A DNA stretch of 64,000 nucleotides from Plectosphaerella cucumerina (lineage: Eukaryota; Ascomycota; Sordariomycetes; Glomerellales; Plectosphaerellaceae). This document shows positions 56,235 to 64,000 of the stretch, one piece after another. Location: assembly GCA_020746995.1 (NCBI GenBank), contig JAGPXD010000003.1, positions 4,216,001-4,280,000 of the forward strand, read 5' to 3'. The notes beneath the pieces were generated by a model. The model was not told the origin of the DNA. It did not search any database and saw only the letters and a list, made by a program, of their open reading frames with translations. Position 1 is the stretch's first letter, and every line of letters starts with the position of its first letter. Both the position numbers and the translations under genes were made by a program.

Positions 56235-57578
56235 TCTCTCTCTCTCACATCATCCCTCACTCTCACCCCATACCGCACCACATACCTATCCTCCCCACAT
56301 ACACACACCCAATGTTAATACCACCACCACCACCACCTGAACGACATGGACGAACTATTACTTAGCACCCACCACTAGAGACACGGGGCCGGCGCATCCT
56401 CTCCTGTATTTTCTGTTTTGTCTACCCCCGGGGACCACCAAAAATCTTGGGAAAGCGGCGTCTATTTTTCGGCGGATCAACAACAACCTGAGCTCTCACG
56501 TCGACTACGCGTTAATGAATGGGCCCAACGAGCTCTCTCTCTGTCCTTTTCTTGTTTCCTGAGTACTATCGGAACGTCGTCTGGGATCGGAAAACCGACC
56601 CGCGACTGCGCGCTGTCTGCTGTTGTGGAGGAGGAGAAGGAACGGGACTTGGATGGCGTCCCTTGCAAGGCCTAGCCGGCTGGCGGAATTGATACCCTGT
56701 TGATTTTTTGCCAACCATTGCCTCCTGTGCCCAGAGTGCCATGCCTTGTGATGTCCATCACTAACCCGGGCAACATGATCCGGCTTACAGGAAAAAGGGG
56801 GCAACACTTGTCCAACGCCACCATGGCCATCATGCCTGTGCCTGGACATGTCTGATGCACTTGCACGTCGTCGGACATGGTGTACTTGCTGGCCGCCTCC
56901 GCACCGGACGGCCAAGTTGCCGAAATGGGCAAACCACCGACGCGGTTGTTTCTCAGTCTCTCGTGCATCATCACACCGGGGGGGCGGATCTCGACGATTG
57001 GCGATTCCCGTGATCGACACGCGCTCGCCGGGGTGGGCGTCCGGCAACGATTGTTTCCGAGCGGACCTGCCTCCCCCCCATGGCCCCTCCCAGTTCCGGT
57101 GGCCAAGCCAAGCCGATTTTCCCTGCCGACGACGAATAGCCCGGATAGCACGAAAAGCAACGACGAGGGGGAGATGAGGTGTAACCCCGGCGCTGGCCGA
57201 GGAAGGGGGAAACGGGTGGTTGTTGCTCGCCCGCCGGACGGGATGGGATGGGATGGGAAGGGCCAGGCCGTCGGGTCTCCCGCTCCGCGGGGCGAGGCAC
57301 ACTTGGGCCGTTCGTCCGTCTGTCTGTCCCCGTTGCCGTTCCAATGTTCAGGCTAGTTCAAACTATGGGATGGCGCTTGGGGTGATGTGATGTCCTGATG
57401 ATGCCCTGTGATGGTGGGTTTTGTGCGAGTGTGCCTTGCCTGCCTTGTCATCCGTCATGCCGCTTGGCGGGTGGGAGAGAGGCATGGGGTGAGCGGTGCG
57501 TATTACAGATTTGCAGGACGTAACTTGGAACCTGGGAGTGATCTCGCACGCCTCCCCCCCTGGCCGTGTCCCAGTGTG

Positions 57579-57600
57579 CCAGTCCCAGTCCCAGTCCCAG
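57579..57600 (+). repeat. (CCAGTC)x3.7 hexamer repeat
   Basis: Three full units plus CCAG; simple array, no assigned function. Confidence 0.8.
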
Positions 57601-58680
57601 TTCTCCTGTATGTGCAGGCTACACTACGCACGTAAATGCGCTGTCGATCGAATCCTACGCTTGTTGGGCCGCGGGTCGGGTGGGAGATGGGGGGCCGGAC
57701 GCGATGCCGGGTGTCCCTCTGTGACGACTCCAGGACCCAGGGGGAGGGGGATGCCGCGATGTGAGGTCCGGGATGTTTGGGGCTGCTGCTTTCCCCTGGT
57801 CGCGGGCTGGCGGCTTGGCTCTGGGAAATCTTTGGGGAGGGATGATCGACGTGCAGGGGGGGAGGGTGTGTGTGTGAGGATCGGGTGTGGATTAGGGGGG
57901 ACAGGGGGACAGGGGGACCGGACAAGTACCGCTCAGCCTGACAGTAATATGAGCAACGCTATAGTCAGGGGGTGGAGGGCGGTGGCCGTCCGGCTGGCTG
58001 GCGTCCCGGGGGTCGCGATGTGACGCTCAGGCGAGGCGAGGCGAGGGCAGCGGAGCGCAGCGCGCAGCGGGCCAGCGCGCTGCTGTACCAAGTAAAATAC
58101 AAGTGTGGTCGTGATGTAGTATCCTGGGGCGCACGGGAGTGCGGTTCGGCGGAGGCATGACATGGGCAAGATTCGGTGGCATTGCAGAGGTGCCGCAGCG
58201 TAGGGCGATTGGACAACTTAAGGTGGTGCGTGTGGTTGCGCGACAGGAGCTATTCTTGTCGCCTGGCCATTTTGTCTTGGGCCGATGGGGTTCGGCGATA
58301 ACGAGGCTGCTTCCTGAAGTGTCGGTGATGCCGCCCTCGGTCGCTCAAACGGGCGACGAGGCGGCTCCCAAAGAGGGCGGCGCTGGGCTGGGTGCCGTGC
58401 CCCCTCGCTGTCGTGACCGTATACCGGGCCAGTGAAGTGACGAGACGGAGGGAGGAGGGGAGATCGGATCGAGGACCAGGGGGTGTGGCAGGGTGGCAGG
58501 GTGCGAGCCCGCGTGTGGTGGGTGGGGTGGCAGGCAGGGTGTGTACTTGTAGGTCAGTGCTGCAGACGTGGACTGCAGACAAAAGATGAGAGACAAGTCG
58601 ACAGTTGAGTTGGGTCGAGGTTTGTTTGGCTCGGTTTGAACTGCAGGGGCCGGGGTCAGTTGATTTCGAGAAGAGGAGAA

Positions 58681-58698
58681 GAGAGAGAGAGAGAGAGA
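58681..58698 (+). repeat. (GA)x9 dinucleotide repeat
   Basis: Nine GA units inside a longer purine-rich stretch beginning near 58667. Confidence 0.8.
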
Positions 58699-59638
58699 AG
58701 CAAAAACCAGAGCAGGTGCCCAAGTCGGAAGCATTTCGCGAGAACGGGGCTCCGTTGAGGTCCGTTTCGATGGTCTCGGGCTCCAGAGGCGCATAGCAGA
58801 TGCCCGAGGTCCCCGGGACTGGGGGTCTGACTGGGGGAGAGGCCTGAGAGGGTGTTGGGGGCCAAGAGTGCGGAACTGAAGCGGTTGAGGCTCGTGCGCT
58901 CGACAAGCGAGAACCTTAGGAGGGGCAGGGGGCAGGCTGCCAGGGGGGAGAAAGGGGAGGGAGAAGAGAGGTGAAGATTGAGGTGCCGAAGCGGTCGGGA
59001 GCGGCAGTTTCCGTAGGGTCCGTGCAGCTTGATCGTCCCTCCCTCTCCGTCTGAACGCAGGACGCGGAAGGAGCAACCCAGCAACCCAATGCATGGTCTG
59101 TGCGTCCGTCCGTCCCGGAGGGAAAGAGCGACCCACCCTTCCCGTCCTCACCTCTCAAAGGCTCTCATCTGCACCTGCACCTGGCCCTGCTTGCCTGCAC
59201 CACAGTTGTCGAGCTGTGCCTCGTCCCGGTGGGGCCCCTCCCCTCTCTGCAGTAGCGTGCTGGTAATTCCGGAGTGGCGGTGCACTGCACGAAAAACCAC
59301 CCGATGCACCACCACCAACACCGCACCGCATCGCAGGGTATCGCGTCGACGAGTTGAGTTGACCGCCAGATATCCCACCCCACGCTTCGCTTCGACTCGT
59401 ATCCTCTGCTGTTCCTCACCGATATTGTCGTGCAACAGCTTCGGACAGAGAGCGGCAGGCAAAGCCCCATCGTCGACGTCAATATCCGGCGGCCTCTCAT
59501 CCCCGGTGTGGTGACACACACCGACCACCCCCGCGCCCTCCGTCTCGTCAAAGGCCCTTCCGTCGCCAAGTCGAGCCTCCGTCGGCCCGAGTCAAGCCAT
59601 TCCCGGCCCGTCGAGCATTCCTTCGGCCCGGCCCCGCC

Positions 59639-60577
59639 ATGGCCGGCCTTGACCTTGCCTCCCGCATCTCTCTCACCGGGCCGCCGCCCTCCGCTCCGGA
59701 GGACTTCCTCTCCGGCGCCCTCGCCGCCCTCGACCCGGAGGATACGCCCAATATCCACGGCGACGCAGAACATGGCCTGCTCTACACCTCTCCACATCTC
59801 CCTCACCCACTGGCCCTCGATCTCGCCGAGCCAGACGGCGATGACCAGCGCCGCCTCTTCAGTCATTACCTCTGGAACTCGGCCCTCCTCGCCGCCGAGC
59901 TCATCGAGGCCGGCTCCCTACCCCTCGACGGCCCAGCCAGCGGGCCCCTGACCCCCGTGTCTGGCCTGTCCGGTGGCGCATTCGACGTTCGCGGTCTCTC
60001 CTTCGTCGAGCTCGGTGCTGGCACCGCCCTGCCCAGCATTCTCGCGGCCCTGGTCGGCGCCTCCCGTGTCGTCGCGACAGACTACCCCGCCCCAGCCATC
60101 ATCGATACCCTGCGAACAAACGTAGCTCGCAATACGACGGCGAAACAGTGTCCTCCCGGGCGCGAGCCTGCCGCCGCCTCCGTCGAGGGCCATGCTTGGG
60201 GTGACCTGGCCTCTCCCTTCGCCGTCGCGAACAAGCACGCCTTTGACCGTGTCCTGGCCGCCGATGGGCTGTGGATGCCCTGGTGTCACGACGACCTGCG
60301 TGCTTCCGTGTCCTGGTTCCTTGGAGAAGGGCCTGATGCCCGTGCATGGATCCTAGCCGGCTTCCATACTGGCAGAGCAACCATGCGAGGCTTCTTTGAT
60401 ACCGATGCCCTGGCCGCGGCCGGTCTCGAAGTTGAAGCCATGTGGGAGCGGGATGTCGATGGCAACGAGAGGCCGTGGGTTGCTGAAAAGGCCCACGAAG
60501 AGGTCGGCGGCGAGAAGCGCTGGCTACTCATCGCCGTGTTGAGGAGGCCATCAGTAAGCCAGACTGAGGCATCGTAG
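59639..60577 (+). CDS. EFM7: EF1A N-terminal/lysine methyltransferase Efm7 (Nnt1-like)
   Basis: Seven-beta-strand SAM-dependent methyltransferase of the METTL21-type family; the yeast protein methylates the N-terminal glycine and Lys3 of eEF1A and was earlier described as nicotinamide N-methyltransferase-like. Single exon, 312 aa. The sequence has LFSHYLWNSALLAAELIEAG before the core, motif I VELGAGTALPSI, VVATDYPAPAIIDTL (acidic loop after strand 2), AADGLWMPW (motif post-II with the D-W pair typical of the family) and a C-terminal AVLRRPS strand. The length suits the fungal orthologues, which carry an N-terminal extension. The ATG at 59639 gives MAGLDLASRISL and no upstream in-frame ATG was chosen. 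The family is clear; the exact Efm7 assignment rests on the WNS, VELGAG and DYPAP blocks. Confidence 0.88.
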   Translation: MAGLDLASRISLTGPPPSAPEDFLSGALAALDPEDTPNIHGDAEHGLLYTSPHLPHPLALDLAEPDGDDQRRLFSHYLWNSALLAAELIEAGSLPLDGPASGPLTPVSGLSGGAFDVRGLSFVELGAGTALPSILAALVGASRVVATDYPAPAIIDTLRTNVARNTTAKQCPPGREPAAASVEGHAWGDLASPFAVANKHAFDRVLAADGLWMPWCHDDLRASVSWFLGEGPDARAWILAGFHTGRATMRGFFDTDALAAAGLEVEAMWERDVDGNERPWVAEKAHEEVGGEKRWLLIAVLRRPSVSQTEAS

Positions 60578-61163
60578 TCGAATCGTCGTCGTCGTATATC
60601 GTGGCGAGTCGAGAAGGCCGGTGCAGTCCTCCAGTCATCCAGCCTCTCCACCATGGGATGGCCTCCTCTTTATCATGTCCCGCTGGATCATTCCCATCCT
60701 TCTTTTCCTTGTCGGCACATTAAATCCTCCGTAAGCGGGCAGAAGATTTGCCCTCTTGGGTCTCGCTCGGCAGACCATAGCGCCCGCACCATGATGCGGC
60801 TGAACCTCCTGTGTCCACCATCCGCCCGCTCCCTGGCCTCTCGAGCGACTCATTGGGTTCTCCCGCCCAGCCATGACGCACAACGAGGCCCGGGTATGCG
60901 CCTCAGACGTTGACAGCTGCATCTCGTTGGGTTGCAACATCGTATATGTACAACGTCCTTTACGACCTCTGCGGGCGCAACAAGCGCAACAAAATCCTTC
61001 CAGAACCCTCCCAACGGCTCTCATCCTCTCTCTCCAAACTCCCCTTCATCCAGTTCAAACTCTCCCATTCACAATAAAGCACCTAGTACCTCCCTCTTCC
61101 GCCCCTTCCGCTGCTGAATGAGAAAGGGGTCACTAGCCCGCGTCGCCATCCCACTTGGCGGCA
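60578..61163. other. EFM7 downstream region
   Basis: 586 bp after the EFM7 stop. An AATAAA at 61073-61078 is a candidate polyadenylation element. The interval otherwise shows no coding character. Confidence 0.55.
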
Positions 61164-61520
61164 ATGGCGCCCTTGGCCCCGCGACAGCCTCGCTCGGCCG
61201 AGAACCAGTCCGAGGCCCCCGTCAGTCCGTCAGTCCATCAACGGAAGGGATCGACGACGAGGCGACGAGCTGAAGCCGCCCCAGCCCGTGCTGGCCAATC
61301 TACCCCTGATTCACAGAGGCTTCAGCAGGCTCAGCTGAACGCCATCGAAACAAAATCACTCGACGATGCCATCAACACCAGACTGCGCCTCCTCCTAGGC
61401 CCTCGCGCCATCTCGGCTCCATGCACGCACGCACCAAAGCAGCTGGATCAAACAACAAGCGACTGGATATCCAAGAAAATAGATGGCTTCGCTATGTCCC
61501 CATCCGCCCCTCGCTTCTGA
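61164..61520 (+). CDS. small hypothetical protein, doubtful
   Basis: Open frame of 118 aa from the first ATG at 61164 (MAPLAPRQPRSAEN); not recognised. Residues 1-50 are basic, Pro/Ala/Ser/Arg-rich and probably disordered (QRKGSTTRRRAEAAPARAG). Residues ~50-80 could form an amphipathic helix or coiled coil (DSQRLQQAQLNAIETKSLDD). A second helix-like segment is DWISKKIDGF near the end. The stop at 61518-61520 is 11 bp short of the stop of the converging VPS3 gene. It could instead be the EFM7 or VPS3 untranslated region by chance, or have an upstream exon that I could not define. Codon use is only moderately gene-like. Confidence 0.35.
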   Translation: MAPLAPRQPRSAENQSEAPVSPSVHQRKGSTTRRRAEAAPARAGQSTPDSQRLQQAQLNAIETKSLDDAINTRLRLLLGPRAISAPCTHAPKQLDQTTSDWISKKIDGFAMSPSAPRF

Positions 61521-61531
61521 TGACTGCCGCG

Positions 61532-64000
61532 CTACTGCGGCGCCTCAATGGTCGGCCCCTTCTCCTCTATCTTGATAATCAGCTCGTAGTTGACCCGCAG
61601 GTTCTCCGCCGAGCTAAGAGCCCGCGTCACCATGGTCTCGTTCTTCTCCTGGAGGATGCGCCGCACCGCCCTCACCAGGAAGTCTGCCACAATGTCCACC
61701 GACCACTCGTCGGGAATCAGCGCGAGCACCTCGTCGAGCTCGAACCACCCGCCGAACCGCTCCAGCAGCGCCCCCGTCTGCTCCACCCGGTCGCTGATGT
61801 CGTGGATGGCCAGGAATTCGCCGAGCACCGCGCGGAACAGTCGCGCCTGCGTCTCGTGCGTCGGCACGCTGTCGCTCCGGCCCCGTGACGAAGATGTGTA
61901 GATACTCGAGCCCCCACGGAGGCAGTACGCCACGGCCGTGTCGTAGTCGCCCAGCTTATGCACCAGCAGCCGGATCGCATCCTCGTGCCGCCGCTCGCGC
62001 CCGTCCAGGATGATGATCTCTGGCACGAGTAGCTCCTCCGGCAGCTCCTCAATGCTCTCCCTGATGGCAGGCCCGTCATAGTCGTGGGTGCCGCTCAACA
62101 ACTGCAGCAGCCTCAGCCGACTTTGCCATACCTCGTCATCCTCGGGTGCATTCTCCGTCAGGAACTGCCGGTACGATGGTTTGGGCGCCTGTAGCGCACG
62201 GTAAGCCGTGTAAGTGCCCGCGAACGCGGCGCGGCTCTCCTCCGAGGACCGCAGCTCGCCGATCACAATGTCCAGATAATACGCAATCAGGTCGTTGACA
62301 TATGTCGTGTGACCCTTGCCGAACACCAGGTGCTCCAGATAGTACTTGACCGCGTCTGGAGCATGGGCCCGCAGCAGCGCGACGGCTTGTGTGGACTCAA
62401 ACTTTGGCGCCCGGCCCTTGTCTTCGGCGAACACCTGGACGCCGAGCCTCGGGTTTCTGTTTGCGAGCCAGAGGCCGTACTCCTGCACCAGCGCCTGATT
62501 GCTAATCTTCATCAGGTACTCGCGGACCCGCTGCTCGCCGTCTTGGAGCTCGCCGCCGTCGTCGCGCTCGCCCTCGATGATGCGCCTCCATGTCGAGAGC
62601 ACATTGCCCGCCATCTTGCGACTTTGGTACAAGCGGCTCAGCACAAAGAGCCGGTGGTAGGACTCGAGTAGAGACACAGCGCGGTCCCAGCAGTCTAGGC
62701 CTTTGTCAACCAGGTCGTAGAGATCAGCGCGTGGTGTGTTGCTGCTGCGAGAGAGGCCAGAGGGCAAGCCACCGTCAAGCTCGAGGAGCACCGTGAGGAG
62801 GGCCGCATCGACCGTCCGCAGCACCTCGCTCTCGTCCGGCACACTGCCGAAACCTTTCTTCTTCCTCCAGGCCCACAGGAACCTGCGCAGGAACTGCATG
62901 ACCTGTGGCGTCAGACTACCGATAGACTGGTCCGCCTCGCGGAACAACCTGCTGCCCAGGTACTGTTCGGCGGCCCGCTTGACACCGCCGTAAATCCAGA
63001 TGCCCCTCCGGCTCTCAACAATCTCGTTGCGGAGGCTAGGGATCAGTGATAGCACTACCCGTGCATCGAGCGTGCTTTCTAGGAGCACTTCTTCCAGCGC
63101 CCGCACCTCGGAATCGGTGAAAGGTGCGGTGCCTGGGTGCAGCAGGCTGCTCAGGAGCAGGATGCCCGCCCGCTGTTGGATGTAGCCAAAGGTGACAAAC
63201 TCGACCTCCGACCTCGCCTCCCGGCCGCGGATGGAGTTGAGAGCCGTAAATATGGCGCGACGATCCAGCGTAGAGGGGTTGAAGTCCGCACCTTGGGCGT
63301 GAGTGGCGTCGAGCCGCGCCTCCAGCTGGAGAAGCAGCGGATTCCGGATCGCCCACCAGATATGGTCCCCTGCCCAAACCGCAACCCGAGTCTGGACCTT
63401 TGCGAAGCGTGAGGCGAAAGTCTCCTCCTCAGCATTGCGGCTCGCCTCCCAGCCATCAGGCAGGGAGTCCTCACTCTGAGTGTCGTTGTCCCTCTCGAAA
63501 AGCTCGCGTTCCTTCGAGACCCTCTCCAGGGACGAAGCGGTCCTCGAGTCCATACTGTTCAACGATAGAGTAGACTTATCCAGCTCCCCGGCGGTGAAGG
63601 GCGAGAATCTCTTCTGGCAGAGCCTATCGACGATCTCGTGGAAATAGGTCTCATCGTTGCCCAGCAAAGAGCGGATCCCGAGGGGCGGCGCCGTCTGGCC
63701 ATCGGCAGTGTTGTGTTGGGCTTCGAGCCAGTACTTCTCTCTGTCTGGGCCTGCATCCTCGTCATCCCATCTCTGGATCTCGAGTCCGTGGTGCGGCCCG
63801 TCCTCGAAGTCTTTCGTCATGGATGCCAAAACATAACCCTCTTCGTCGCCACCCAAGTTGGGACGGGATGAGGTCAGGTCGGACACGACGCCATCGATGA
63901 TGACTTCCCTTGGATATCTTTCAAACTCGAGTGTGGGCCTCGTAGGGTCGCCATCGAGGTTGACAAACATGCCAATGCCTGGCTCAGACGTGCCAGTGCC
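61532..64000 (-). CDS. VPS3: CORVET subunit Vps3 / TGFBRAP1-like, partial at the window edge
   Basis: Tethering-complex protein for endosome fusion, 3' part only: 822 residues in window, reading on in frame past 64000. The first visible residues (GIGMFVNLDGDPTRPTLEF) are the end of an N-terminal CNH/beta-propeller domain. The middle ~500 residues are alpha-solenoid. A Vps39-1-type segment (DLVDKGLDCWDRAVSLLESYH, KMAGNVLSTWRRIIEGE) is followed by a clathrin-repeat-like LLVHKLGDYDTAVAYCL block and a C-terminal Vps39-2-type domain (DEVLALIPDEWSVDIVADFL, NLRVNYELIIKIEEKG). The length beyond the propeller favours Vps3/TGFBRAP1 over Vam6/Vps39, though the two are related and the missing N terminus would settle it. 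No introns are needed within the window. The ATG at 63970 is internal and not the start. Confidence 0.8.
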   Translation of the reverse strand, partial: GTGTSEPGIGMFVNLDGDPTRPTLEFERYPREVIIDGVVSDLTSSRPNLGGDEEGYVLASMTKDFEDGPHHGLEIQRWDDEDAGPDREKYWLEAQHNTADGQTAPPLGIRSLLGNDETYFHEIVDRLCQKRFSPFTAGELDKSTLSLNSMDSRTASSLERVSKERELFERDNDTQSEDSLPDGWEASRNAEEETFASRFAKVQTRVAVWAGDHIWWAIRNPLLLQLEARLDATHAQGADFNPSTLDRRAIFTALNSIRGREARSEVEFVTFGYIQQRAGILLLSSLLHPGTAPFTDSEVRALEEVLLESTLDARVVLSLIPSLRNEIVESRRGIWIYGGVKRAAEQYLGSRLFREADQSIGSLTPQVMQFLRRFLWAWRKKKGFGSVPDESEVLRTVDAALLTVLLELDGGLPSGLSRSSNTPRADLYDLVDKGLDCWDRAVSLLESYHRLFVLSRLYQSRKMAGNVLSTWRRIIEGERDDGGELQDGEQRVREYLMKISNQALVQEYGLWLANRNPRLGVQVFAEDKGRAPKFESTQAVALLRAHAPDAVKYYLEHLVFGKGHTTYVNDLIAYYLDIVIGELRSSEESRAAFAGTYTAYRALQAPKPSYRQFLTENAPEDDEVWQSRLRLLQLLSGTHDYDGPAIRESIEELPEELLVPEIIILDGRERRHEDAIRLLVHKLGDYDTAVAYCLRGGSSIYTSSSRGRSDSVPTHETQARLFRAVLGEFLAIHDISDRVEQTGALLERFGGWFELDEVLALIPDEWSVDIVADFLVRAVRRILQEKNETMVTRALSSAENLRVNYELIIKIEEKGPTIEAPQ

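Larger units (their letters stand above)
56235..59638. other. 3.4-kb spacer between the zinc-finger gene and EFM7
   Basis: No gene supported. The start holds the zinc-finger 3' UTR (CACCAC and CA-rich sequence to about 56340). Minus-strand frames at 57344-56505 and 59151-58250 are low-complexity and domain-free. Simple repeats include (CCAGTC)x3 at 57579-57600, GGGAT units near 57239-57257, a GAGGC run near 58030 and (GA)n at 58681-58698. The right end is the EFM7 promoter and leader. Confidence 0.5.

Overview
The window is nuclear DNA of a filamentous ascomycete. Genes carry short introns (mostly 50-130 nt) with GT..AG ends and CTAAC/CTGAC branch sites, coding sequence is GC-rich with C-ending codons, and the proteins are typical Pezizomycotina orthologues. 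Protein style and gene structure suggest Sordariomycetes; I cannot name a genus. There is no sign of operons, transposase or reverse-transcriptase genes, tRNA or rRNA genes, or a CRISPR array. All exon boundaries were worked out by eye from splice signals, reading phase and conserved protein blocks, without transcript data.

Layout. 0.5-8.9 kb is dense: a mitochondrial ribosomal protein bL31m gene (+), then VPS5 (retromer sorting nexin, -), PFF1 (vacuolar membrane M28 peptidase, -) and THO1 (SAP-domain mRNP protein, -). 10.4-14.1 kb holds DCR2 (metallophosphatase, +) and a Ure2/YghU-like glutathione transferase (+). 14.7-15.5 kb is a small orphan gene (-) whose intron carries a 17-bp minisatellite. 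16.5-21.1 kb is a single-exon 1,534-residue protein (-): a very long disordered region followed by a methyltransferase-like domain with an eroded SAM motif. A 6.5-kb gene-free stretch follows, with a 37-nt poly(G) tract. 27.7-29.9 kb is the branchpoint-bridging protein BBP/Msl5 gene (-, six exons). 32.7-35.6 kb is a seven-exon glycogenin (+) with a histidine-rich linker. 36.1-38.7 kb is HRD1, the ERAD ubiquitin ligase (-). Then comes a 15.2-kb gene desert rich in short tandem repeats, ending at a C2H2 zinc-finger regulator (53.9-56.2 kb, +). After a further 3.4-kb spacer come EFM7 (eEF1A methyltransferase, +), a doubtful small gene (+) and the 3' part of a VPS3/TGFBRAP1-type CORVET gene (-) that leaves the right edge.

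How the genes relate. This is a normal eukaryotic housekeeping neighbourhood and not a pathway cluster. Several products share compartments: VPS5, VPS3 and PFF1 act in endosome/vacuole traffic or on the vacuolar membrane; HRD1 and DCR2 are both tied to ER quality control (ERAD, and dephosphorylation of Ire1 in yeast); THO1 and BBP act on nascent mRNA. I found no convincing new multi-gene system. The features most worth following are the eroded methyltransferase-like giant, the orphan gene with the intronic minisatellite, the stop-free retainable introns in BBP and glycogenin, and the two large gene-free regions beside regulatory-type genes.
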